This document shows positions 1-5,851 of a stretch of 8,365 bases of DNA, in pieces; the stretch's first letter is position 1; every line of letters begins with the position of its first letter. The notes beneath the pieces were generated by a model. It was not told the DNA's origin and did not search any database. It worked only from the letters and a program-made list of their open reading frames with translations. A program made the position numbers and the translations under genes. The DNA is from Candidatus Doudnabacteria bacterium (GTDB lineage Bacteria; Patescibacteriota; Doudnabacteria; UBA920): positions 1-8,365 of the forward strand of contig CAIWKW010000072.1 of NCBI GenBank assembly GCA_903913365.1. Direction: 5' to 3'.

Positions 1-152
1 AAGCTTGGGGATAAGGCTTCTATATTTTTTTATCCCATCAATGTTTTTATTTTGCATTTTGGCAATTTAAATATACAATGCTTTTTTCATTATAGCATTT
101 TTTGGGTAAGATTGTTAAAAAAATAATTAAATATTTATGATTAACTATTCGC
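1..152. other. AT-rich non-coding left edge
   Basis: No convincing gene is visible here. The stretch is very AT-rich. It contains two weak hairpin possibilities: GGGATAA at 8-14 with TTATCCC at 30-36, and AATGC at 77-81 with GCATT at 95-99 followed by a T run to 103. The second could end a plus-strand transcript entering from the left, but the stem is short and the upstream gene is outside the window. Confidence 0.4.
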
Positions 153-206
153 GTAGGGGCGAGCTTCAGCCGCCCGCGAATATGGGCGGCCAAGGCCTGC
201 CCCTAC
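153..206. repeat. 54-bp palindromic repeat (REP/MITE-like)
   Basis: GTAGGGGC at 153-160 pairs with GCCCCTAC at 199-206. GCCGCCC at 169-175 pairs with GGGCGGC at 184-190, around an 8-nt loop. The arms between these blocks have equal length and largely pair, so the whole element folds as one long hairpin with a few mismatches. It is much more GC-rich than its flanks. It lies 23 nt after the stop of the SDR gene. No T run follows on the minus strand, so it is better read as an intergenic palindromic repeat than as a standard terminator. The GTAGGGGC end is typical of dispersed palindromes in bacterial genomes, but only one copy is in this window. Confidence 0.7.
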
Positions 207-229
207 AAAAAATTATTATTCTTCTACTG

Positions 230-931
230 TTACATTCCCGCTTCCGGCTCTTCGGAAATTATTTGCCTGGCTACCGCTTCCGCTACCTGCTCAGGAGTAT
301 CAACTTCGGGAGCAGGAATGCCGCTGTCGCGATTACCTGACCAGGGCGAAGAACCAAAAGAATTTTTACCAAAATCCGTGGCCGTCATTTTCGGATGAAA
401 CACGCTGACTATAATATTGTCCTTTTTTAATTCTTCCCTGGCCGTTAGCGACAGCGCGTTTAAAGCATATTTGGTGGAAGCATAAGCTGCCAAAAAGGGA
501 AAATAATTTTTGGAAACTCTGGAGCTGATGTTTAAAATCATTCCCCCGCCCTGCTTTCTTAACTGCGGGATTACAGCCTGCATGGAAATAAGCGGGCCAT
601 AAACATTTAACTCCATAACTTCCCGGTACTGATTTAAGTCTACGTGCTCCACGTCGCCATAAAGGCCCTGGCCTGCATTATTTATCAGCACATCAATGCG
701 GCCAAAATGCTCTACTGTTTCGGCTATTAAGTTTCTAATATCGCTTTCATTACGCATATCGGTTTGTATTGCGAAAGAGTCCGGCAGTTCATTGGCCAAA
801 TTTTTTATGACACTTTCGGAACGGGCAGCCAAAACAATTTTTGCGTCTTGGGCGGAAAGATTTTTGGCCAATGCCAGCCCAATGCCATACGAAGCTCCGG
901 TTATAATAATTACCTTGTCTTTTATGTCCAT
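230..931 (-). CDS. SDR family NAD(P)-dependent oxidoreductase
   Basis: A 233-aa classical short-chain dehydrogenase/reductase, the usual length for the family and a cytosolic Rossmann-fold enzyme. It shows the cofactor motif TGASYGIG (11-18), NNAG (84-87), Asn109, the Ser of NISS (about 136-137) and the catalytic YASTK (Tyr150, Lys154). Arg37 after the second strand (LAARS) suggests NADP(H) over NAD(H); that is inference. The substrate cannot be told from sequence. A GTG at 943 is in frame, but the ATG at 931 is preferred because GGAGAA (936-941) sits at proper Shine-Dalgarno distance from it, and the GTG would overlap that site. It lies downstream of a bidirectional terminator, so it is probably transcribed separately from the genes to its right. 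Its own promoter is not clear. Confidence 0.93.
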   Translation of the reverse strand: MDIKDKVIIITGASYGIGLALAKNLSAQDAKIVLAARSESVIKNLANELPDSFAIQTDMRNESDIRNLIAETVEHFGRIDVLINNAGQGLYGDVEHVDLNQYREVMELNVYGPLISMQAVIPQLRKQGGGMILNISSRVSKNYFPFLAAYASTKYALNALSLTAREELKKDNIIVSVFHPKMTATDFGKNSFGSSPWSGNRDSGIPAPEVDTPEQVAEAVARQIISEEPEAGM

Positions 932-945
932 TGAATTCTCCACAG

Positions 946-1013
946 ATCACAAATACTGCAAATGGAAGCAAATCAGCGATTTGCAAGATTTGTTTCCATT
1001 TGTGATTTGTGAA
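946..1013. repeat. Inverted repeat in the SDR leader
   Basis: The stretch between the SDR start and the terminator is an imperfect palindrome. CACAAAT and CAAATGGAA on the left are matched by TTCCATTTG and ATTTGTG on the right. In the middle, GCAAATC (968-974), AGC and GATTTGC (978-984) form a perfect 7-bp hairpin with a 3-nt loop. The hexamer GATTTG recurs several times. It could be an operator, a leader RNA structure or a dispersed repeat; the sequence alone does not decide. Confidence 0.55.
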
Positions 1014-1044
1014 TAATTATTTTTGCTTTGATAACTCAAAGGTT

Positions 1045-1077
1045 AAAAAAAGCCTCTTTAATCCGGAGGCTTTTTTT
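1045..1077. terminator. Bidirectional intrinsic terminator
   Basis: GCCTC (1052-1056) pairs with GAGGC (1066-1070), extended by an A run (1045-1051) pairing a T run (1071-1077). Read on either strand, the hairpin is followed by a U tract. On the minus strand it starts about 10 nt after the stop codon of the His/Met-rich gene and should end that transcript. Confidence 0.85.
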
Positions 1078-1088
1078 TGTGAAGCTTG

Positions 1089-1433
1089 TTATTTCTTTGC
1101 CGGGGTGGTGGTTGCCGGTGATTGTTGCTGGATAGTTAACGTCTGCGCCGGTAAAGCATATCCGGTTCCCCACTGCATCATGCCTGGCCTTTGTTGGTAA
1201 TACATCATATTACCGCCAGTTCGGCCATGACCATAGCCAAAATTACCTTTAAGCTCGCCAATCTTAACTCCCAGCCCGAAAACCACCAATAAAATTACCG
1301 CACCCAAAAGCCATCTTAATAAAAAGTGGCCATGATGGTGATGGTTGCAATTGCAGCCTCCCCACATTCCGCCCATATTGTGGTTATGATAATCCGAACC
1401 AGACATATTTTCTTGTTTATTAGTTTCTTCCAT
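1089..1433 (-). CDS. His/Met-rich single-pass membrane protein (hypothetical)
   Basis: A 114-aa protein that I cannot assign to a named family. The N-terminal 36 residues are polar and rich in possible metal ligands: HNHNM (16-20), then CNCN and HHHHGH (27-36). One hydrophobic helix follows (about 37-58), then a Gly/Met/Gln-rich tail with paired Met (76-77, 85-86) and a Pro/Thr/Lys end. There is no signal peptide or lipobox, so it looks like a single-pass membrane protein. By the positive-inside rule, its orientation is ambiguous. Cys, His and Met clusters commonly bind Cu, Ni or Zn, and a P-type cation ATPase is coded two genes upstream, so a metal-handling role is possible; this is inference. 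The start is supported by GGAG (1441-1444), 7 nt before the ATG. It has its own promoter at 1477-1505 and a strong terminator after it. Confidence 0.78.
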   Translation of the reverse strand: MEETNKQENMSGSDYHNHNMGGMWGGCNCNHHHHGHFLLRWLLGAVILLVVFGLGVKIGELKGNFGYGHGRTGGNMMYYQQRPGMMQWGTGYALPAQTLTIQQQSPATTTPAKK

Positions 1434-1476
1434 AAATTTTCTCCAAATATTAATTATTTAGAATACCAATAAACCA

Positions 1477-1505
1477 ATTATACCAAAATTAGTTTACGAT
1501 GTCTC
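1477..1505 (-). promoter_or_regulatory. Promoter for the His/Met-rich gene
   Basis: On the minus strand there is a -10 TATAAT (1482-1477) preceded by an extended-10 TGG, a 17-nt spacer, and a -35 GAGACA (1505-1500; 4 of 6 match to TTGACA). The predicted transcript begins roughly 35 nt before the start codon. The -35 lies only about a dozen bases after the cupin stop codon, so this gene is probably expressed independently of the cupin. Confidence 0.7.
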
Positions 1506-1517
1506 GGCTAACCAGCT

Positions 1518-1913
1518 TTATTCGGAAGTAATGCCGTCAAAATGCTCTTCGCTTGCTTCGGCCTCGGCTTTGGTATGGCGGATTACTCCGTCTTTGTGTT
1601 CGGCCGGAGAATAAACCGTGTAGAGTTTTAAATCTTCCGTAGCGGAAGTATTTATCACATTATGGTTTGTTCCCGCGGGAACCACCACGGCAAAACCGTC
1701 CGACACTATGTGCTCCACGCCGTCCAAAATTGCTTTACCCTGGCCTTGTTCAAACCTTAAAAACTGATCCAGAGTGTGAACTTCCATGCCAATTTCCTCG
1801 CCCGGCTTTAAGCTCATAAGCACCAACTGGCTGTGCTTGGCGGTATAAAGCACGCGTCGAAAATCGGTGTTATTTTTTGTTTCTTCTTCTAAATTTATTG
1901 TATATCCCTTCAT
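1518..1913 (-). CDS. Small single-domain cupin protein
   Basis: A 131-aa protein made of one cupin beta-barrel. The first cupin motif is divergent: PGEEIGMEVHTLDQFLRFEQG, where His46, Gln50 and Glu55 are the likely metal ligands and the usual second His is absent. The second motif is canonical, GFAVVVPAGTNHNVIN, with His84 the remaining ligand. The barrel is followed by a short charged tail (TKAEAEASEEHFDG). Cupins of this stand-alone type are mannose-6-phosphate isomerase-like in name, but this length lacks the rest of an isomerase; a small-molecule binding or oxygenase-type role is equally possible. It should be cytosolic, as no signal peptide is seen. AAGGA (1919-1923) sits 5 nt before the ATG. 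The gene starts 68 nt after the ATPase stop codon, so co-transcription with the ATPase is possible. Confidence 0.9.
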   Translation of the reverse strand: MKGYTINLEEETKNNTDFRRVLYTAKHSQLVLMSLKPGEEIGMEVHTLDQFLRFEQGQGKAILDGVEHIVSDGFAVVVPAGTNHNVINTSATEDLKLYTVYSPAEHKDGVIRHTKAEAEASEEHFDGITSE

Positions 1914-1973
1914 TTTGTTCCTTTCATGGTTTGCAGCTGGTTTGATGCAAATCTGATTAATGCTGTTATTTTA

Positions 1974-1979
1974 AGTATA
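1974..1979 (-). promoter_or_regulatory. Possible -10 box for the cupin gene
   Basis: TATACT on the minus strand, inside the palindrome AGTATACT (1974-1981), lies about 60 nt upstream of the cupin start. No good -35 is seen at 17 nt (TTCCAA), so this is only a candidate. If real, the promoter overlaps the stop codon of the ATPase gene. Confidence 0.35.
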
Positions 1980-1981
1980 CT

Positions 1982-4321
1982 CTAACTGTCGGCATTTTGG
2001 AAAAACCACTTCTTGGCAATTTGATGCTGAAGCAGTCCGCATAAAAATATGGCGCTCGCTGCCAAAAGCAAATATATCAGCCCGGGCAGTCGCAAATCAA
2101 AGAAATCCGACAGCGCCGGATTAGTCATAACCAAAACCAAAAACACAGCCACTATGCCGCCCAAAAAATAAGTAACTTTTTGCTGTCGCCTGCTCCTAAG
2201 AGCGCCGTAAGCCTCCGGCGCCAAAAGAAAGAACCAATAGCCCAGGGCAATACAAACCAAAACCACCAGGCTGTTGGAACCGGAAGTTTTTAGCTGTGCC
2301 GGGCCGAACCAAAATACCGCCACCGCAGCAATTGCGGTTAAGGCGCCATTGAGTAAAGAGAACGGCAAAATTTTCATAAGAAACGATTTATTGCCCCTGG
2401 TATTAGACTTGCGCGTGGGAAACACCGCCCAGTATGCCAGCGGCAGCCACAAAATGCAGTAGTTGATAATTGTGGTATTGCGCGGAGATAGCGGGTAAGT
2501 GTAATTTAAAATCGCCAGCATAAAAAACAAAGCCAGGCCAATGGTAATGGAGTTAAAAAATACCCCGGCCACAAGTTCAATGTTGGTAATAATTGTTTCC
2601 GCCAAATTTACCCCGGCCGGCAACGCCGAAAAACTGTTGTTCATTAATACCACCTCGGCAATTTGCCTGGTGGCCGGCGCGCCGTCAAACATGGCAATGC
2701 CCAAATCCGCTTTTTTTATAGCCAAAGCGTCGTTGGCTCCGTCCCCCACCATGGCCGTATAGCCGGACTTTCTTAAAACCGAAATAATTCTTTCTTTTTG
2801 CTGGGGCTTAATTCTGGCAAAGAGATGATATGCGGGCACGCGTTCCAAATATTCCTCCGCGTCCCACTTTTCCATTTCTTCTCCGGTGATAATTATGTCC
2901 GTATGTTTTACCCCGGCCTGCTCGGCCACAGCTTTAACCGTTTGCGGGTTATCGCCGGAAATAACCCGAATGCTTACGCCCTGATTTTGAAAAAAATTGA
3001 TAATTTCTTTTGTTCCCGGCCTTAGCGGATTGGAAAGAACAAATAATGCCACAGGAAAAAGAGAATCCTTCTCCAAATCCGACTCCGGCAACTCATGCTG
3101 GGATATGGTTAACAGCACAAGGCGTTTGGCCATTGGCGCGTATTTGTTTATTTGAGAAACTACCCATTCGTGCTGCTGGGGGTTGGCTAGATATTTTAAT
3201 AAAACATCGGGCGCGCCCATTACTATAGGCGCAAGCTTTTCCCCAACTTTTAAAGTTGCCCCGCCGTAACTGCGCTCGGAGGAAAATGGCAAAGTATTAA
3301 GCACGCTGCCCAAAAATTTTTGATGCTTAACCGACTGTTGCAGCGCTTTGCCGGTATGGGAGGTATCGTTGTTGGCGTTTATGTAGCCTGCCGTAAGCTG
3401 CTGGGCCTCAGCCAGGCCGTATTGCCCGTAAAGTATTATGTCCTGTACCTCGGGCCTGTTTTCCGTTAAGGTGCCGGTTTTATCTATGCATAAATTTTTA
3501 ATGCGCCCCAGTTTTTCCGTGGCATTTATTTCCTGGAGCAGTACCTGCTTTTTAAACATCTTCACCGCGCCGTAAGCAAAAAATATTGTGGTGGCCAAAA
3601 TTAACCCCTGCGGAACCAAGGTGCTGGTTAAGGCGGCCACATCTTTGACTATAGAGACCAACAGCTCATGAACGCTAAGCCCATGCAAAATAACATAGAC
3701 CATAATGGCCAAAAGCAAATAGGTCATGTAGCGGATAAACGTATTAAGCGTTTGCTGGATGGGGCTGAGGTTTAATTTGTAGCGCTTTATTTTTTCCGTC
3801 ATTTTGGAAACAAAGCTGTCTTTGGGAAGAATTTTGACTTTTAAAATTCCCGAGCCGCTGACCACAACGCTGCCGGCTAAAACTTTATCATTTATTTTTT
3901 TTCTTTTGTTTTCCGATTCCCCGGTAAGCAAAGCTTCATTTACTTCAACGCCGTTGCTCTCAATAAGTTCCCCGTCCGCGGGGATCTGGTCGCCCAGAGA
4001 AATTTTTACCCTGTCCCCAACCAGCACATCATCAAGGCCAATAGTCTGTTCTGCCCCACCATCGCCAAGCCGAATAATTTTTGGAGCCATTAATATTTGC
4101 AGCTGCTCTAAAGTAACCTTGGCGCGCAAATCCTGAAAAATCCCGATTACAACGTTAAGAACCAAAACCACCAGCAAAAATACGGATTCGTGAAATTCTT
4201 TAAACAACAGCAAGAGTACGGACACCACTAAAAATATTCCATTAACCAAAGTCACGGCATTGTGCAAGAACACCGGCTTTAAATGTTTTTTGATAATTTT
4301 GTAATAAGACCAAATTTTCAT
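1982..4321 (-). CDS. P-type cation-transporting ATPase (CtpE-like)
   Basis: A 779-aa integral membrane pump that couples ATP hydrolysis to cation transport. The actuator motif LTGES is at 132-136, and the phosphorylation site CIDKTGTLT has Asp280 as the phosphoryl acceptor. The nucleotide-binding domain shows FSSER (346-350) and MGAP (368-371). The HAD part shows SGDNP (455-459), FARIKPQQK (501-509) and the hinge GDGANDA (526-532). About eight to ten helices flank these: two pairs before Asp280, and the rest after residue 580. No N-terminal CxxC or His-rich metal-binding domain is present, and there is no CPC or SPC motif, so it is not a typical P1B heavy-metal pump. Layout and the LSPRNTT loop (611-617) recall mycobacterial CtpE, linked to Ca2+, and CtpE is of similar length. 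The helix-4 motif reads VPQGL (236-240) where Ca2+-type pumps have PEGL, so cation choice is uncertain. AGAGGA (4330-4335) precedes the ATG. Confidence 0.95.
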   Translation of the reverse strand: MKIWSYYKIIKKHLKPVFLHNAVTLVNGIFLVVSVLLLLFKEFHESVFLLVVLVLNVVIGIFQDLRAKVTLEQLQILMAPKIIRLGDGGAEQTIGLDDVLVGDRVKISLGDQIPADGELIESNGVEVNEALLTGESENKRKKINDKVLAGSVVVSGSGILKVKILPKDSFVSKMTEKIKRYKLNLSPIQQTLNTFIRYMTYLLLAIMVYVILHGLSVHELLVSIVKDVAALTSTLVPQGLILATTIFFAYGAVKMFKKQVLLQEINATEKLGRIKNLCIDKTGTLTENRPEVQDIILYGQYGLAEAQQLTAGYINANNDTSHTGKALQQSVKHQKFLGSVLNTLPFSSERSYGGATLKVGEKLAPIVMGAPDVLLKYLANPQQHEWVVSQINKYAPMAKRLVLLTISQHELPESDLEKDSLFPVALFVLSNPLRPGTKEIINFFQNQGVSIRVISGDNPQTVKAVAEQAGVKHTDIIITGEEMEKWDAEEYLERVPAYHLFARIKPQQKERIISVLRKSGYTAMVGDGANDALAIKKADLGIAMFDGAPATRQIAEVVLMNNSFSALPAGVNLAETIITNIELVAGVFFNSITIGLALFFMLAILNYTYPLSPRNTTIINYCILWLPLAYWAVFPTRKSNTRGNKSFLMKILPFSLLNGALTAIAAVAVFWFGPAQLKTSGSNSLVVLVCIALGYWFFLLAPEAYGALRSRRQQKVTYFLGGIVAVFLVLVMTNPALSDFFDLRLPGLIYLLLAASAIFLCGLLQHQIAKKWFFQNADS

Positions 4322-4341
4322 ACTATTTTTCCTCTATATAT

Positions 4342-4350
4342 AGTATACCA
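4342..4350 (-). promoter_or_regulatory. Extended -10 promoter of the ATPase gene
   Basis: TGGTATACT on the minus strand forms an extended -10 (TGn followed by TATACT). No clear -35 is seen, which is usual for extended -10 promoters. Transcription would start about 14 nt before the ATG, with the AGAGGA ribosome-binding site just inside the transcript. Confidence 0.55.
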
Positions 4351-4418
4351 GAATAACCGGCTCTGACTTGGCAATACTTTATAAAATTTCTCTGCAAGCC
4401 AGAGGGGCGACTTCCAAG

Positions 4419-4585
4419 CCTTCTCCCCTGGCAAGGGGAGATGCCCAACTTTTTAACTGAGTACTGTCGTTAGAAAAAAAGTTGGGCAGAGAGGTCGTAA
4501 TTAAGCAACACCTCATCTGCCCTAAAGGGCATCTTCTCCTCCCTCCTTCGCTAAAGCTTCGGCGGGCAAGCAAGGAGAAGAGGGA
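4419..4585. repeat. Multi-hairpin intergenic repeat element
   Basis: A GC-richer block with several nested inverted repeats. TCTCCCCT (4422-4429) pairs with AGGGGAGA (4434-4441). GCCCAACTTTTT (4443-4454) pairs with AAAAAGTTGGGC (4476-4487) around a 21-nt loop. GAGGT (4491-4495) pairs with ACCTC (4510-4514). GCCC (4519-4522) pairs with GGGC (4527-4530). CTTCTCCT (4533-4540) pairs with AGGAGAAG (4573-4580). Together these make a branched foldable unit of about 165 bp. It lies between divergent transcripts (ATPase to the left, tRNA to the right) and holds no plausible gene. The look is that of a dispersed non-autonomous repeat; other copies are not in this window. Confidence 0.65.
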
Positions 4586-4647
4586 ACACTAGGATATTCC
4601 TATAAATTAAGCTGAGAAAATAAGTTCTGTTTAATACGCCTCTGCCC

Positions 4648-4676
4648 TTGAAAAATTCCCCGCTTTATGGTAAAAT
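4648..4676 (+). promoter_or_regulatory. Strong promoter upstream of tRNA-Glu
   Basis: -35 TTGAAA (4648-4653), a spacer of exactly 17 nt, and -10 TAAAAT (4671-4676) with an extended-10 TGG. This is the best-matching sigma-70-type promoter in the window. It would start transcription near 4683, giving a leader of roughly 100 nt before the tRNA. Confidence 0.78.
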
Positions 4677-4708
4677 ATGGAGTAATTGAATAATTTAAAA
4701 ATTTAATG

Positions 4709-4769
4709 ATTGAAAGATTGTTCGAATGTTCCCAAATCTTTCAATTAAAAAATCATTTAATCTTTCAAT
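4709..4769. repeat. Triplicated 11-bp motif in the tRNA leader
   Basis: ATTGAAAGATT (4709-4719) is present inverted as AATCTTTCAAT at 4735-4745 and again at 4759-4769. The first two copies can form an 11-bp stem with a 15-nt loop, and the third copy can compete for the same partner. The segment lies between the strong promoter and the tRNA-Glu, so it would be part of the primary transcript. It could be a processing structure, or simply an AT-rich repeat. Confidence 0.6.
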
Positions 4770-4779
4770 TTAAATTTAT

Positions 4780-4854
4780 GGCGCTATCGTCTAATGGTTA
4801 GGACAAGTGGTTTTCATCCACTAAATCGGAGTTCGATTCTCCGTAGCGCTACCA
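4780..4854 (+). tRNA. tRNA-Glu (UUC)
   Basis: A full cloverleaf is readable. The acceptor is GGCGCTA (4780-4786) with TAGCGCT (4844-4850). The D stem is GTC (4789-4791) with GAC (4802-4804). The anticodon stem AGTGG/CCACT encloses the loop TTTTCAT, with anticodon TTC at 4813-4815. The T stem CGGAG/CTCCG encloses TTCGATT. The discriminator is A at 4851 and CCA is encoded at 4852-4854. The first acceptor pair would be a G1-U72 wobble. It reads GAA/GAG codons. A strong promoter lies upstream and a hairpin terminator downstream. Confidence 0.97.
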
Positions 4855-4902
4855 AATGAAAATTCGTTCAAAAAGTTACAAAATCACTTATCAGTATTGA
4901 TT

Positions 4903-4941
4903 AAAAAGAGTTTTCCAACGCAAGAATTGGAGAACTTTTTT
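4903..4941 (+). terminator. Terminator after tRNA-Glu
   Basis: An A-rich left arm ending TTTTCCAA (4911-4918) pairs with TTGGAGAA (4927-4934), with an 8-nt loop and a run of six T (4936-4941). It lies about 50 nt after the tRNA and before the promoter of the next gene, so it separates the two transcripts. Confidence 0.8.
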
Positions 4942-4965
4942 GTTTTATTTATAAATTAAATGCTG

Positions 4966-4971
4966 TATAAT
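4966..4971 (+). promoter_or_regulatory. -10 box of the first cassette-like gene
   Basis: A consensus TATAAT, 29 nt before the ATG at 5001. No good -35 is seen at 17 nt (TTTTAT). The transcript would start near 4978 with an AT-rich leader of about 23 nt, which has no Shine-Dalgarno sequence. Confidence 0.6.
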
Positions 4972-5000
4972 ACAAATACTTTTTATTTTTTATTACCTAT

Positions 5001-5663
5001 ATGGACCACGAATCAACGGAGCAATCACGGGAGACTCAAATAGTGGATATTTTACAATCTAATAATCGGCATTTTGAAGAATATCTAGCATCCCCGGATT
5101 TTAAACCTCAGGAATTGCCAACACCATCACAGATTAATTCCATCTTTATTCCCAGGAGAGTTCTTGAGCTATCTGGAAACCCTGAAAAAGTAAAAGTGCA
5201 AACTGTTACCGACGAACTCAAAAATTCATTATGGTTAAGGATAGTAGAGAATAATCGGGAGATACCAAGGCAGTCAAGATATTCAAATCCATATAACTTT
5301 TTGTCCGGGACAGCTAAAATAAATTTTGAATCCCCTGGCCCTCACCCCTATGTGTTCCTTTCATTTCTAATACAAAGTGCTAAAGATCAAGGCCTTCCTC
5401 AAGTTGTTGAGGTCGGACAATATGAAGATAATCCAATCTTGAGAAGGAGAGGAATGAGTAAAAATTTTTACGAAAATCTAGAGAACGTGTTAAGAAAATT
5501 AAAATTTAAATTTATATTTGGTCACCATAATAAAGAAAATGTGGACTTCTTTATCAAAATCTTAGGAAGAAAAAGATTGTGCGATTATCCTGACTATTGG
5601 AAATTTAATCCATGGAGAATGGATGAGGCCAATAGCCCACTTTTAACTTTTAAAGAGCTCTAG
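5001..5663 (+). CDS. Hypothetical protein, possibly GNAT-like
   Basis: A 220-aa soluble protein with no signal peptide or membrane helix that I do not recognise with certainty. The C-terminal half has a weak resemblance to GNAT acetyltransferases. RRRGMSKNFYENL (148-160) resembles the acetyl-CoA-binding motif A (R/QxxGxG/A), followed by a strand FIFGHH (171-176) and NKENVDFFIKILGRKRL (177-193), like the Asn-helix-LGF motif B. The second Gly of motif A is missing, so activity is unsure. The N-terminal 100 residues are polar and not recognised. The start has TATAAT 29 nt upstream and no Shine-Dalgarno; no better start is seen. The coding region is more AT-rich than the minus-strand genes. A 62-bp repeat shared with the next gene begins 34 nt after its stop. 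No targets or partner can be named. Confidence 0.72.
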   Translation: MDHESTEQSRETQIVDILQSNNRHFEEYLASPDFKPQELPTPSQINSIFIPRRVLELSGNPEKVKVQTVTDELKNSLWLRIVENNREIPRQSRYSNPYNFLSGTAKINFESPGPHPYVFLSFLIQSAKDQGLPQVVEVGQYEDNPILRRRGMSKNFYENLENVLRKLKFKFIFGHHNKENVDFFIKILGRKRLCDYPDYWKFNPWRMDEANSPLLTFKEL

Positions 5664-5697
5664 GCTAGGGTTATATCTAATTTATTTCTAGCTAAGA

Positions 5698-5759
5698 TAA
5701 AATAAATATCCCTTACCAAAGCCAAATAAGTTTTCCACCTGTTCCGAGATGGTCTACCA
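5698..5759 (+). repeat. 62-bp direct repeat, copy 1
   Basis: It begins 34 nt after the stop of the 5001-5663 gene and ends 12 nt before a terminator. It is identical to the copy at 6473-6534 at 56 of 62 positions without gaps; the mismatches are at 5707, 5711, 5743, 5744, 5748 and 5749. The block 5712-5742 is perfectly shared (31 nt). Weaker, gapped similarity extends about 10 nt to the left. Both copies begin TAAAATAAA and end GGTCTACCA. The function is unknown. Confidence 0.93.
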
Positions 5760-5771
5760 CAAACTTCAAAG

Positions 5772-5790
5772 CACCCGAAAGGGTGTTTTT
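5772..5790 (+). terminator. Intrinsic terminator of the first unit
   Basis: CACCC (5772-5776), loop GAAA, GGGTG (5781-5785), then five T. A compact GNRA-capped hairpin with a U run, placed just after the direct repeat. Confidence 0.85.
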
Positions 5791-5812
5791 GATTATTAAT
5801 TAGTAAAACTTA

Positions 5813-5821
5813 TGTTATAAT
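5813..5821 (+). promoter_or_regulatory. Extended -10 of the second cassette-like gene
   Basis: TGTTATAAT: a consensus -10 TATAAT (5816-5821) with an extended TGn, 30 nt before the ATG at 5852. The -35 at 17 nt (TTATTA) is poor. The leader is AT-rich and has no Shine-Dalgarno, as in the preceding unit. Confidence 0.65.
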
Positions 5822-5851
5822 TTAGTTAATATAAAATCATTTTATACCAAT

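Noticed and set aside
932..943. In-frame GTG start for the SDR, 4 codons upstream of the ATG
   Set aside because: The GTG overlaps the GGAGAA Shine-Dalgarno that serves the ATG at 931.
2274..4136. Plus-strand open frames inside the ATPase gene
   Set aside because: They are shadows of the strongly supported minus-strand gene.
4379..4573. 64-codon minus-strand open frame
   Set aside because: It lies wholly inside the multi-hairpin repeat and has low-complexity Arg/Ser content; translated repeats give such frames.
4910..4918. Third partial copy of the repeat (AGTTTTCCA match)
   Set aside because: Only nine bases match and they are part of the tRNA terminator stem.
5733..5759. tRNA-like 3' end in the repeat, because it ends CTACCA like the tRNA-Glu
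   Set aside because: No T-loop consensus or pairing arms; the shared end is only six bases.
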